Assembly (NCBI RefSeq): GCF_003253545.1
Contig: NZ_QKYV01000001.1
Location: forward strand, 186,001 to 250,000
Reading direction: 5' to 3'
Source of the DNA: Mesonia algae
GTDB lineage: Bacteria; Bacteroidota; Bacteroidia; Flavobacteriales; Flavobacteriaceae
Length of the DNA: 64,000 nt
Shown one piece after another: positions 42,267 through 51,209 of this stretch (position 1 is its first letter; the number at the start of each line of letters is the position of its first letter). The position numbers and the translations under genes were made by a program. Under the pieces are notes generated by a model, which was not told the origin of the DNA, did no database searches, and saw only the letters and a list, made by a program, of their open reading frames with translations.

Positions 42267-43640
42267 TTATATAGATGGTACTCTTACATTTTCTCCAATC
42301 CAACATCCAATTTTAATCGTTGAACCTTCCTCAACACCTTCTTGGAATATATCAGATTTTTGTGGAGCTCTTCCCCTATAGCTACTTGCAGTTTGACTTG
42401 CTGTAGACTGAATAGAAGGATCTACTCTACCTGCTCTATCTGCATAATCTGCCGCCAACCAATATACTGCTCTTTTATTAAAAGCTGAATCACCACAAGT
42501 ATTTACACTAGAAGCATACATGCTTGCAATTTGTAAGTAAGCTACTCCTAAAGAAGGCTGGAAATTTAACGCTTTCTTGTAATAGTTTCTCGCTGTAGAA
42601 AAACTACCTTTAGCTTTATAGTTACCAGCAATTTTCATATAAACTCTAGCTTTATCTAAGTTATTATCTTCCAACTCAGCACTTTGGTTATAGTATTCTA
42701 ATGCTTTCGCAGATTTACCATCTTTGGCAGCTAACTGACCTAAATAAAGAGCCGATTTTGCAGAAGGTTCTGCTGTATGCAATGCTTCAACTAATTTAAA
42801 GAAAATAGGGTCATCTGTACAATCTTTAGCTGAAAGCCTTTTAGCAGCTCTTTGCAACCATTCTACATTAGTTTTCTTAGCATCAAAATCTTTGTTGTAT
42901 AATGGGATTAAGTTATCACAATCTGCTCTTTCACCTAACAATCCATTAATACCCGCTTTAATTTTACTAAAGTTAGATAAATAGATTTCAGAATTTTTAA
43001 GCGTTCTAGCATCGCTAGAATTTAACTTCTCTCCCTCTTCCTGCTTTTTCAATAAAGGTTCTGCTTGTTTTGCACGAGATACTTCCTGCTCTTCAATCTT
43101 TTTAATTAATTCATCATAAAGATTAAATACATCTTGTAACTCTTTCTTTCCAGTATCTTGTAACTCTACCATGATATTAAAGTAAACATACAAAGCTCTA
43201 GGATCTTTGAAAGACTCTTTATCTTCTTTCCAAGCTTTATCGAACATCGCCAACTGCTCTTCCTTAGTACCCATATTATTATCGTACATAGCTTCACCAA
43301 TGTTGGCATAAGTTGCACCAACCTCAGTTTTACCTGGATGGTTTTTAAGTCTTAACTTATAGTTTTCGATCAACGCTTCCGCGGAAGCTTTCTTCTCACC
43401 CTCTGGCGCATTTTTAGCAAAATGCTTAAGCATACGCTCCCCATATTGATACAATGCAAGATTTCCATCTTGGCAGTTCTTAATTAACTTGTCGTAATGT
43501 GGCTTTGCTGCCTTATAATCTTTTATTTTTGCACTTTGAGAGAACAATGATAGTTCGGTATTACAATCTACCTCCTGTGCACTTGTTACTCCTGCACTTA
43601 AAAAAATTCCTGATAATAAGATTAAGAATTTAGTTTTCAT
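42267..43640 (-). CDS. exported tetratricopeptide repeat protein
   Basis: A protein of 457 residues with a signal peptide (MKTKFLILLSGIFLSAGVTS, cleaved at AQ). Helical repeats fill the protein, most clearly TPR units at about 310-390 (AKALEYYNQSAELEDNNLDK, GSFSTARNYYKKALNFQPSL). A C-terminal part has several cysteines. TPR proteins scaffold envelope complexes. In the operon it lies between a beta-barrel protein and LptC, suggesting a role in envelope assembly. It contains a 14-bp palindrome at 43375-43388. Confidence 0.85.
   Translation of the reverse strand: MKTKFLILLSGIFLSAGVTSAQEVDCNTELSLFSQSAKIKDYKAAKPHYDKLIKNCQDGNLALYQYGERMLKHFAKNAPEGEKKASAEALIENYKLRLKNHPGKTEVGATYANIGEAMYDNNMGTKEEQLAMFDKAWKEDKESFKDPRALYVYFNIMVELQDTGKKELQDVFNLYDELIKKIEEQEVSRAKQAEPLLKKQEEGEKLNSSDARTLKNSEIYLSNFSKIKAGINGLLGERADCDNLIPLYNKDFDAKKTNVEWLQRAAKRLSAKDCTDDPIFFKLVEALHTAEPSAKSALYLGQLAAKDGKSAKALEYYNQSAELEDNNLDKARVYMKIAGNYKAKGSFSTARNYYKKALNFQPSLGVAYLQIASMYASSVNTCGDSAFNKRAVYWLAADYADRAGRVDPSIQSTASQTASSYRGRAPQKSDIFQEGVEEGSTIKIGCWIGENVRVPSI
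43375..43388. repeat. 14-bp perfect palindrome inside the TPR gene
   Basis: GCTTCCGCGGAAGC is its own reverse complement and identical to the core of the leuS palindrome. It is read in the same phase, with the next base extending it to Ala-Ser-Ala-Glu-Ala. Confidence 0.75.
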
Positions 43641-43668
43641 AGTTGAATATAGTTATTGTTTTGTTTAT

Positions 43669-44910
43669 TTAATCGAATCTTCTTCTGACAAACCATTTGT
43701 CATTTAAGGAAAGGCTTAAAAATACGTTTACAAATTGCTCTTGTACTAAATTGTTAGATGTCGTACCTCTTTGCCCGTACTCTACTCCCAAATTTACATT
43801 GGTTAAAAAGTTTCCTGCTGGTAGACCTACTCCAAAAGATATGCCAAACTCATTTACATCTTCATTGTTTATGTTTAAACCGGTTTCTTCATATCTAACT
43901 CCAGCTCTGTAAACAATTCTTTTAAAATAACTTGTAATATCATTATAATTCGGAATATAATACCCTCCCAATTTGTAGCTGTTTGCATCTTTATAAACCA
44001 CATTATTTAACTCAAAAGATCTATTAGTAAAATCGCTTGAAGATTTTTTACCATATTCTATTCCTGCAAACCATTTTCTAGGCTGCCCTATTCCTCCACC
44101 CACTTTCAATTCTGATGGAAGAGTTAACTCACTGTCTTCAACTTCTAAATCTCTCAAATCAGCAATAATCTCATCATTATCTGAATTTAAAAGCAATGTC
44201 GCCAATTGCCTCTCATTTTCAGAATCTATTTTAGTTGCTGGAGAGAAACTAGCAGAACCTGTAACTTGCAATCCCGACTCTAAAAGCTTTTCGTATTGCG
44301 CACCAAAATTAACTTTAAATCCGCTAAGGTCAGATCTATTGGTTTCTCTAGTACCAAATTGAAGGCCATCTTGAAAAAGAAGATTCTTATTTTTGATATT
44401 ACCAAAATTATAACTCCCTTCAACTCCCACACGTAACTCTTTAGTAACTTCATAACCGGCTGCTAGAAAAAGTTTATTAAGACCTCCACTACCAGTAAAT
44501 CTACTTGAGCTTTCACCTGTAATATCTTCTAACTCATAACCTACAGATGTATAAGGAATGACCCCCAGACCAAATCCTAGTTTACCGGCAGGAAATGCCA
44601 TTGCTAAATAATCAAAGGTTGTAGATGAAGCTTTATCTGATGAATTTGAACTTTCTAAGTTAACTGTAGAGTGAGAACCTCCCAATGCATAAGTTGTCAA
44701 ACCCAATTTACCATAACCCGCTGGGTTTTGAAGGTTAATATGAATACTATCTGAAGCAATACTTATGCCCCCCATAGCTCTATTTTCTGCTGTACCATTA
44801 AATTTATTGAGTCCTACTCCAAAAAAAGAATATGGAGATGAAGTATTCTCTTGTGCATTTACTAATACTGAAAATAACAGTAATGTAAAAAAAATTGTTT
44901 TCTTAATCAT
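43669..44910 (-). CDS. outer-membrane beta-barrel protein (FadL/PorV-like)
   Basis: A protein of 413 residues with a signal peptide ending VNAQ. The start SSPYSFFGVGLNKFNGTAEN and RAMGGISIASDSIHINLQNP is the N-terminal pattern of FadL/PorV-type barrels in Bacteroidota (RxMGG followed by NPA). Many amphipathic strands follow, ending in NVFLSLSLNDKWFVRRRFD. The function is not known. Its place between coaX and the TPR-LptC genes suggests an envelope role. It overlaps coaX by four bases. Confidence 0.85.
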   Translation of the reverse strand: MIKKTIFFTLLLFSVLVNAQENTSSPYSFFGVGLNKFNGTAENRAMGGISIASDSIHINLQNPAGYGKLGLTTYALGGSHSTVNLESSNSSDKASSTTFDYLAMAFPAGKLGFGLGVIPYTSVGYELEDITGESSSRFTGSGGLNKLFLAAGYEVTKELRVGVEGSYNFGNIKNKNLLFQDGLQFGTRETNRSDLSGFKVNFGAQYEKLLESGLQVTGSASFSPATKIDSENERQLATLLLNSDNDEIIADLRDLEVEDSELTLPSELKVGGGIGQPRKWFAGIEYGKKSSSDFTNRSFELNNVVYKDANSYKLGGYYIPNYNDITSYFKRIVYRAGVRYEETGLNINNEDVNEFGISFGVGLPAGNFLTNVNLGVEYGQRGTTSNNLVQEQFVNVFLSLSLNDKWFVRRRFD

Positions 44911-45647
44911 TTAGTTGTATTAAATTCCAAAATATGGTTTAATCCCTTCAACAGAAAATTGTAGGGCGCAAATATGCTATTTTTTACTTTCTTAGACAAC
45001 AGTTGACTATCACCTCCTGTTAAAATAACTGTTAAATCTTGATATTGAAGTTTATACCGATCTATAAAACCGTCTATTTCCATAACAGTTCCCATCACGG
45101 CTCCAATTTCTAAATTTTCTTGTGTCGTAGTTCCTGTAATATTAACATTGATTTTTTCATTTATAGAGACTAACGGTAATTTTGAGGTAAAATTATGCAT
45201 TGCCTGTAAGCGCATATTTATACCTGGCGAAATAATCCCTCCTAAATATTCTTTCTTTTTTGTCACTATATCATATGTAATACAAGTTCCTGCATCTATA
45301 ATTAATACATCCTTGTCAAGGAATTCTTTTACAGCACCAACGACAAGCGCTATTCTATCTATTCCTAAACTATGAGGTGTTTTATATAAATTACGAAAGG
45401 GAACGGGAGTTGTTGCAGATAATTCAAACACTTGGATATGTTTAGGCACCTCTTCCAAAAGGATCTTAACATCTTTAGAGACCGAAGAAATTATTAAATT
45501 ACTAGTTTGAGGGTGCTCCTTTAAAATATTTTTTAATTTTTCTGAAAAATTTTCCAGTGTACATGTTTTAAAATAAATCTCCTCACCATGCTCAAAAACA
45601 GCTACTTTCGCTAAAGTATTCCCAATATCTATTGTAAGATTTCCCAC
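44907..45647 (-). CDS. coaX: type III pantothenate kinase
   Basis: Phosphorylates pantothenate, the first step of coenzyme A synthesis; cytosolic, 246 residues. It has the acetate kinase-like ATPase fold with TIDIGNTLAKVAVFE at the start (Asp7), HSLGIDRIALVVGA near 93, IIDAGTCITYDIV near 115 and GGIISPGINMRLQ near 135. Unlike types I and II it has no Walker A motif. It heads a six- or seven-gene minus-strand operon devoted to the envelope and has its own promoter box. Confidence 0.95.
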   Translation of the reverse strand: MGNLTIDIGNTLAKVAVFEHGEEIYFKTCTLENFSEKLKNILKEHPQTSNLIISSVSKDVKILLEEVPKHIQVFELSATTPVPFRNLYKTPHSLGIDRIALVVGAVKEFLDKDVLIIDAGTCITYDIVTKKKEYLGGIISPGINMRLQAMHNFTSKLPLVSINEKINVNITGTTTQENLEIGAVMGTVMEIDGFIDRYKLQYQDLTVILTGGDSQLLSKKVKNSIFAPYNFLLKGLNHILEFNTTK

Positions 45648-45669
45648 TTTTATTTAAATTTAATGAATA

Positions 45670-45677
45670 CAAATTTA
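45670..45677 (-). promoter_or_regulatory. predicted -7 promoter box of the coaX-lptC operon
   Basis: On the minus strand the sequence is TAAATTTG, an exact TAnnTTTG match, 22 bases before the coaX ATG. No clear TTTG -33 element is seen at the expected distance. It is the only strong candidate upstream of the seven-gene operon. Confidence 0.5.
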
Positions 45678-45744
45678 CTTTTTTTATTAAATTATTTGGC
45701 AGATATGAAAAATGAATATATATTTGCCACCGCTTACAAGCACT

Positions 45745-45817
45745 GGTGCCTTAGCTCAGTTGGTAGAGCAAAGGACTGAAAATCCTTGTGTCCCTGGTTC
45801 GATTCCTGGAGGCACCA
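45745..45817 (+). tRNA. tRNA-Phe(GAA)
   Basis: A complete tRNA of 73 bases. The acceptor GGTGCCT pairs with AGGCACC and is followed by discriminator A. The D-arm is TAGCTCAGTTGGTAGAGCA. The anticodon stem AGGA/TCCT closes a loop read CTGAAAA with anticodon GAA. The T-arm contains GGTTCGATTCC. It is divergent from coaX and ends just before a terminator. Confidence 0.95.
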
Positions 45818-45821
45818 CCGC

Positions 45822-45851
45822 AAAACCTCGATCTTCCGATCGGGGTTTTTT
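45822..45851 (+). terminator. terminator of tRNA-Phe
   Basis: AACCTCGATC (45824-45833) pairs with GATCGGGGTT (45838-45847), with one G-T pair and a 4-base loop, followed by a T-run. It starts five bases after the tRNA. Confidence 0.88.
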
Positions 45852-45938
45852 GTTTTATACAAGTTAAAACCTCTTAAAATTCCGCTAAGATTTAAGGCTT
45901 TTTCAGTATTCAAAATTACTTTTTAGTAAATTGAGTTT

Positions 45939-46961
45939 ATGAAAATACCCTTACTAGTTTTTAACGATAAAGGCATTTATTGCCAAGCTGCAGATGTGTA
46001 TTTAGACCCGTGGAAACCGGTCAAAAAAGCCATTATCTCTCACGGTCACGCAGATCATTCTCGATGGGGACATCAGCAATACATTACCCATTATAGTAAC
46101 GTTGCTATTATCAAACATCGGTTAGGAGATATAACCGTGGCTGGTAAAGAATGGAATGAAGCATTTACGATTAATGGAGTAAAATTTTCTCTCCATCCAG
46201 CAGGGCATATTATCGGTTCTTCGCAAATTAGAGTAGAATACAAAGGGGAAGTGTGGGTTTTTACTGGAGATTATAAAACAGAGGATGATGGTTTGGCTGT
46301 ACCTTATGAAGTAGTAAAATGTCACACATTTATTACAGAATGCACATTTGGACTCCCTGCTTTTAAATGGGTACCTCAAGAGCAAGTTTTTAACGATATT
46401 AATACGTGGTGGCAGCAAAATAGAGATGACGGTAAAACATCCGTTTTATTTGGTTATTCTTTAGGAAAAGCACAACGTATTTTAAAACATTTAGACACTT
46501 CTATTGGTCAAATTTATACCCACGGTGCAGTAGAAAATATGACAGAGGTAATTCGAAGCATCGCAGACTTACCACCAACACATAAAATTACGAGAGATAC
46601 CAAAAAAGAAGAGATAAAAGGGAATATAGTAATTGCTCCGCCAAGCGCACACGGTTCAACTTGGATAAAAAAAATGGTTCCTTATGTTACCGCATCTGCC
46701 AGTGGCTGGATGACTTTTAGAGGTGCTCGTCGTCGTAGAGCAATAGATAAAGGTTTTGTGCTTTCCGATCATTGTGATTGGCAAGGTTTGCTTAATTCTA
46801 TTAAAGCAACGGGAGCCGAAAAAATAATATGTACACACGGTTATACCGATATATTTTCACGCTTTTTAGCTGAACAAGGTTATGATGCGAAAACCGAACA
46901 AACTCAATATGAAGAGGAAAACGCAGAAGAAGTTTCTAAAGAAAAAGAAGAAAACGGATGA
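45939..46961 (+). CDS. ligase-associated DNA exonuclease (metallo-beta-lactamase fold)
   Basis: A predicted DNA exonuclease of the metallo-beta-lactamase/beta-CASP type, 340 residues. The metal site is SHGHADHS (His35, His37, Asp39, His40), with FTGDYKTEDDG supplying another ligand and a C-terminal LSDHCDWQGL and CTHGYTDIF. It is the first of the ligase-associated repair genes, which occur together in many bacteria and have been studied in Pseudomonas. The stop overlaps the ligase start by four bases. It starts 87 bases after the tRNA-Phe terminator. Confidence 0.92.
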   Translation: MKIPLLVFNDKGIYCQAADVYLDPWKPVKKAIISHGHADHSRWGHQQYITHYSNVAIIKHRLGDITVAGKEWNEAFTINGVKFSLHPAGHIIGSSQIRVEYKGEVWVFTGDYKTEDDGLAVPYEVVKCHTFITECTFGLPAFKWVPQEQVFNDINTWWQQNRDDGKTSVLFGYSLGKAQRILKHLDTSIGQIYTHGAVENMTEVIRSIADLPPTHKITRDTKKEEIKGNIVIAPPSAHGSTWIKKMVPYVTASASGWMTFRGARRRRAIDKGFVLSDHCDWQGLLNSIKATGAEKIICTHGYTDIFSRFLAEQGYDAKTEQTQYEEENAEEVSKEKEENG

Positions 46962-48553
46962 AACAATTTGCAGAACTCATAAGAACCTTAGATAGCACCA
47001 ATAAAACCACACTTAAAGTGGAAGCGCTTGCTCATTATTTGAAAACAGCTTCAGATAAAGATAAAGTATGGACTATTGCCATACTTTCTCACCGGCGTCC
47101 GCCAAGACCGGTAAATACAACATTAATGAGAAATTGGGCATCAGAATTTTCAAAAATTCCGCTTTGGCTTTTTGAAGAATCCTACCATATTGTAGGAGAT
47201 TTAGCCGAAACGATTGCATTGGTTATTCCGCCTTCAGAAGAAATTTCAGAAAAAAGTTTATATCAGTTTTTACAAGAAATTATAGAATTAAAGCCGCGTT
47301 CGGAAGAAGAAAAGAAAGAATATTTGAAAGAGAATTGGTTCAGCTTAAATTATTATGAGCGTTTTGTATTTACCAAGTTAATTACAGGTAGTTTTAGAAT
47401 AGGCGTGAGTCAAAAATTAATGACTAGAGCTTTATCAAAAGCTACCGATATAGATGAGGATATTCTCGCTTACAAACTTATGGGTAATTGGGATCCTGCA
47501 ACCACAACGTTTAACGATTTAATACTCGAAGAAAAGCCAGAAGATTTTCTTTCTAAACCTTATCCTTTTTATCTCGCTTATGCTATTGAAGATAAGCCAG
47601 AAAGTTTAGGTAGTGTCAAAGAATGGGCGGCAGAACATAAATGGGACGGTATTAGATCTCAGGTCATTATTAGAAATAGCGAGCTTTTTGTGTGGAGTCG
47701 TGGGGAAGAATTGGTAACCGATAAATACCCCGAATTTGAAAAGTTTATTGATATAATTCCTGATGGAACGGTTATCGACGGAGAAATTTTGCCTTTCCCA
47801 GAAAATGAAATAGGTACGTTTAAAGATTTGCAAACCAGAATAGGTCGAAAAAATATCACTAAAAAATTACTAGAAAAAACACCTGTTATTCTAAAAGCTT
47901 ATGATGTTTTAGAATGGAAGGGAGAAGATATACGAGAAAAACCATACCGCGAACGCCGAAATATCTTAGAAAAGCTTTATGCTGAAGTAGCTTCGGAAAA
48001 AATACCGTTGCATTTGTCTAAAACTATTTCATTTGAAAATTGGGAAGAAGCCACAAAAGAAAGAGAACGCTCTAGGGAAGTAAAATCTGAAGGGTTAATG
48101 TTGAAGCGTTGGGATTCTCCCTATTTGGTAGGCAGAAAAAAAGGCGATTGGTGGAAATGGAAAGTAGATCCGTTAACCATAGATGCTGTTCTAACTTACG
48201 CCATGCGTGGCCACGGAAGACGTAGTAATTTATTTACAGATTATACTTTTGGGCTGTGGGATGAAAGTAAAGAAGAACTGGTCACCTTTGCTAAAGCCTA
48301 TTCCGGTTTAACCGATGCAGAATTCCGTAAAGTAGATGCTTGGATCAAGAGAAATACTTTAGAACGCTATGGTCCTGTGAGAAGCGTGACACCACATCAC
48401 GTATTTGAAATTGCCTTTGAAGGTATTGCCGAATCAAAACGTCATAAAAGCGGAGTAGCCACGCGTTTCCCTAGAATTTTGCGTTGGCGACAAGATAAAA
48501 AGATAGAAGACGCTAATACGTTAGAAGATTTAAAAGCTTTAATTCCTAAATAA
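46958..48553 (+). CDS. ATP-dependent DNA ligase (ligase-associated repair cluster)
   Basis: Seals DNA nicks using ATP; 531 residues, separate from the NAD-dependent LigA that all bacteria have. An N-terminal DNA-binding domain (about 1-200) is followed by the nucleotidyltransferase core, with the adenylated Lys228 in AEHKWDGIRSQ and downstream motifs DGEILPF, EGLMLKRWDSPY and WWKWKVDP. The C-terminal OB domain carries YAMRGHGRRSNLFTDYTFGL. It sits between the exonuclease and Lhr-like helicase genes, overlapping the first by four bases and one base from the second. Confidence 0.95.
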   Translation: MKQFAELIRTLDSTNKTTLKVEALAHYLKTASDKDKVWTIAILSHRRPPRPVNTTLMRNWASEFSKIPLWLFEESYHIVGDLAETIALVIPPSEEISEKSLYQFLQEIIELKPRSEEEKKEYLKENWFSLNYYERFVFTKLITGSFRIGVSQKLMTRALSKATDIDEDILAYKLMGNWDPATTTFNDLILEEKPEDFLSKPYPFYLAYAIEDKPESLGSVKEWAAEHKWDGIRSQVIIRNSELFVWSRGEELVTDKYPEFEKFIDIIPDGTVIDGEILPFPENEIGTFKDLQTRIGRKNITKKLLEKTPVILKAYDVLEWKGEDIREKPYRERRNILEKLYAEVASEKIPLHLSKTISFENWEEATKERERSREVKSEGLMLKRWDSPYLVGRKKGDWWKWKVDPLTIDAVLTYAMRGHGRRSNLFTDYTFGLWDESKEELVTFAKAYSGLTDAEFRKVDAWIKRNTLERYGPVRSVTPHHVFEIAFEGIAESKRHKSGVATRFPRILRWRQDKKIEDANTLEDLKALIPK

Positions 48554-48554
48554 T

Positions 48555-51041
48555 ATGGAAAATAAGCTGAGTACTAAGAAACAACTTCTAACAGTTGCCG
48601 AAGATTGGTTTTTAGAACAAGAATGGAAACCTTTTACTTTTCAAAAACAAACTTGGAAAGCTTTTTTGTCTGGAAAAAACGGATTGTTAAACGCGCCTAC
48701 AGGAAGCGGAAAAACTTACGCCCTTTGGGTACCAATTGCTCTAGAAATATTAAAAGAAAAGCAAAAAGCTAAACAGAAAAAAAAAGGTTTAAGAGCTTTA
48801 TGGATTACTCCTCTTAGAGCACTTTCTGTAGAAATTTCTCAAGCAGCAACTCGGTTTTGTCAAGATATCGATCCAACGATTACTGTAGGGATTAGAACGG
48901 GAGATACTTCACAAAAAGAACGAGCGGCACAAAAGAGAAATATGCCAGACTTGCTAATCACCACCCCAGAAAGTTTACAGCTATTGCTTTCTTCAAAAAA
49001 ATATGATCATCTTTTTCACAATTTAAACGCGGTCGTTATTGACGAGTGGCACGAACTTTTAGGTACCAAGCGAGGTGTTCAAATGGAGCTTGCACTATCC
49101 CGATTAAAAACTGTATCTAAAAATCTAAAAATTTGGGGTATTTCTGCTACGATAGGTAATTTAAATCAAGCGAAAGATGTTTTATTAGGACCTGCGGGTA
49201 AATCAAATGAGAATTCTGTTTTAGTAAAAGCGAAGCTGAAGAAAAAAATTCAAGTGGAATCTATCATTCCTGAAAAGATGGAAAAATTCCCTTGGCGAGG
49301 TCATTTAGGTTTACACCTCTTAGATGAAGTCGTGCCAATCATTAAAAAATCTAAAACCACTTTAATTTTTACCAATACTCGATCTCAATGTGAATTGTGG
49401 TTTCAGAAGTTAATGGAAAAGTATCCAGAGTTTGCAGGCGAAGTTGCGATGCATCACGGGAGTATTAACAAAGAAACTCGACTATGGGTAGAGCAAGCCA
49501 TTAGAAATGAGAACTTAAAAGCAGTAGTTTGTACATCGAGTTTAGATTTAGGAGTAGATTTTGCTCCTGTAGAAACTATTATTCAAATTGGCGGACCAAA
49601 AGGTGTGGCTCGGTTCTTACAACGAGCAGGAAGAAGTGGTCACCAACCAGGAAAAGTAAGTGTAATTCATTTTCTGCCCACGCACGCTATGGAATTAATT
49701 GAAGCTGCCGCTCTTCAAAAAGCAGCAAAAAATACCGTAGTAGAAGATAGGGTTCCATATTTACAAAGTTTTGATGTATTGGTACAATACCTCACCACCT
49801 TAGCAGTATCTGAGGGGTTTTATCCGCAAGAAATTTATCCTGAAATTAAATCTACGTTTTGTTTTCAAGCACTCACTCAAAAACAATGGAAATGGTGTTT
49901 AAGTTTTATTACCACTGGAGGAGAAAGTTTAAAAACTTATGATGAATATAAAAAAGTAGAAATAGAAGAAGATGGCAAATTTAAAGTGAACCATAGAGGA
50001 ATAGCAATGCGCCACCGTTTGCAAATAGGAACTATTGTAAGTGACGCGGTATTAAGTGTAAAGTACATCAAAGGAGGATATATAGGTACGATTGAAGAGT
50101 TTTTTGTTTCAAAATTAAAACCTGGTGATGTATTTACTTTTGCAGGAAGAAATTTAGAACTGGTCCGTATCAAGGGAATGCAAGTACAAGTAAGAAAATC
50201 TAAACAAAAAACAGCAAAGGTACCCAGTTGGATGGGCGGCAGGATGACCTTTTCTGCTCAAATGAGTGAACTGCTTCGAGAAGAATTATATGATGCGGCA
50301 GAAAGTGTTCATCAAACAAATGCTAAGAAATCGAAGGAGTTAAAAGCCTTAGAGCCTATTCTAAAAAGACAACTTAAAGAATCCATCATTCCTAAACAAC
50401 ATCAATTTCTAATAGAAACCTTTAAAACCAGAGAAGGTTATCACGCAGTATTTTATCCCTTTGAAGGTAGATTTGTACACGAAGCTTTGGGCAGTCTGTT
50501 GGCATATCGCATAAGTTTATTGTCTCCTATTTCTTTTAGTATTGCGTTTAATGATTATGGTTTTGAGCTATTATCAGACCAAGAAATCGATATGCAACAA
50601 GTGCTAGATAACAATTTATTTTCGGCTGATTTTTTGATGGATGATCTTTACAAAAGCTTGAATGCTACCGAAATGGCTCGCCGAAAATTTCGTGATATTG
50701 CCGTTATTGCAGGTTTGGTATTTACCGGCTACCCCAATAAATTAGTTAAAAGCAAACATTTACAATCGAGTTCTCAATTACTATTTGATGTTTTTAGAGA
50801 CTACGAACCTCACAATCTTTTATTTCAGCAAGCGTTTACAGAAACTTTTGAACATCAATTAGAAGAAGGAAGGTTGAGGTTAGCTCTAGAAAGAATAAAT
50901 CATCAAAATATTATTTGGAAAAACTGCGATAAACCCACACCATTCTCTTTTCCTATTATTACCGATAGATTACGAGAAAAGCTTTCTTCAGAAAAATTAG
51001 AAGATCGTATTCAGCGTATGCTAAAACAATTAGAAAAATAA
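48555..51041 (+). CDS. ligase-associated DEXH-box helicase (Lhr-core type)
   Basis: A superfamily 2 DNA helicase of 828 residues. Walker A is APTGSGKT at 47-54, motif II is DEWH near 162 (VIDEWHELLG), motif III is SATIG, and motif VI is QRAGRSGHQPG near 360. After the two RecA domains come the winged-helix and Lhr-core regions (about 430-800). The family unwinds DNA 3' to 5'; this member belongs to the ligase-associated group. Its stop is followed by a 168-base gap with a repeat element and then the PrcB-type lipoprotein. Confidence 0.94.
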   Translation: MENKLSTKKQLLTVAEDWFLEQEWKPFTFQKQTWKAFLSGKNGLLNAPTGSGKTYALWVPIALEILKEKQKAKQKKKGLRALWITPLRALSVEISQAATRFCQDIDPTITVGIRTGDTSQKERAAQKRNMPDLLITTPESLQLLLSSKKYDHLFHNLNAVVIDEWHELLGTKRGVQMELALSRLKTVSKNLKIWGISATIGNLNQAKDVLLGPAGKSNENSVLVKAKLKKKIQVESIIPEKMEKFPWRGHLGLHLLDEVVPIIKKSKTTLIFTNTRSQCELWFQKLMEKYPEFAGEVAMHHGSINKETRLWVEQAIRNENLKAVVCTSSLDLGVDFAPVETIIQIGGPKGVARFLQRAGRSGHQPGKVSVIHFLPTHAMELIEAAALQKAAKNTVVEDRVPYLQSFDVLVQYLTTLAVSEGFYPQEIYPEIKSTFCFQALTQKQWKWCLSFITTGGESLKTYDEYKKVEIEEDGKFKVNHRGIAMRHRLQIGTIVSDAVLSVKYIKGGYIGTIEEFFVSKLKPGDVFTFAGRNLELVRIKGMQVQVRKSKQKTAKVPSWMGGRMTFSAQMSELLREELYDAAESVHQTNAKKSKELKALEPILKRQLKESIIPKQHQFLIETFKTREGYHAVFYPFEGRFVHEALGSLLAYRISLLSPISFSIAFNDYGFELLSDQEIDMQQVLDNNLFSADFLMDDLYKSLNATEMARRKFRDIAVIAGLVFTGYPNKLVKSKHLQSSSQLLFDVFRDYEPHNLLFQQAFTETFEHQLEEGRLRLALERINHQNIIWKNCDKPTPFSFPIITDRLREKLSSEKLEDRIQRMLKQLEK

Positions 51042-51046
51042 TTTGG

Positions 51047-51142
51047 GCGTTACCCTAAAGGGTCAGGCTATACGTTTCAATTCCTCGTAAGTTGACGCTA
51101 TCGCTTCTACTTACTGCGGGATTTCTCTTCTATCCTTAACGC
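51047..51142. repeat. compact intergenic element with inverted ends
   Basis: A 96-base stretch starting GCGTTA and ending TAACGC. Close inside the left end is a perfect hairpin ACCCTAAAGGGT (51052-51063). In the middle GTAAGT (51087-51092) pairs with ACTTAC (51109-51114). Its base composition is richer in GC than the flanks. From memory it resembles short intergenic repeats common in flavobacteria, of the kind ending in CTAACGC, but no second copy is in this window. It fills most of the gap between the helicase and lipoprotein genes. Confidence 0.6.
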
Positions 51143-51209
51143 AAAAAGTGTGTTAAATCAGTATTTATTCAAAGTTCAAAATATTACCTTAGAATCTTAA
51201 TTCATAACA

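Noticed and set aside
46122-46418. Open frame of 98 codons on the minus strand inside the exonuclease gene
   Set aside because: Antisense shadow: no family similarity and the sense frame encodes a well-conserved enzyme.
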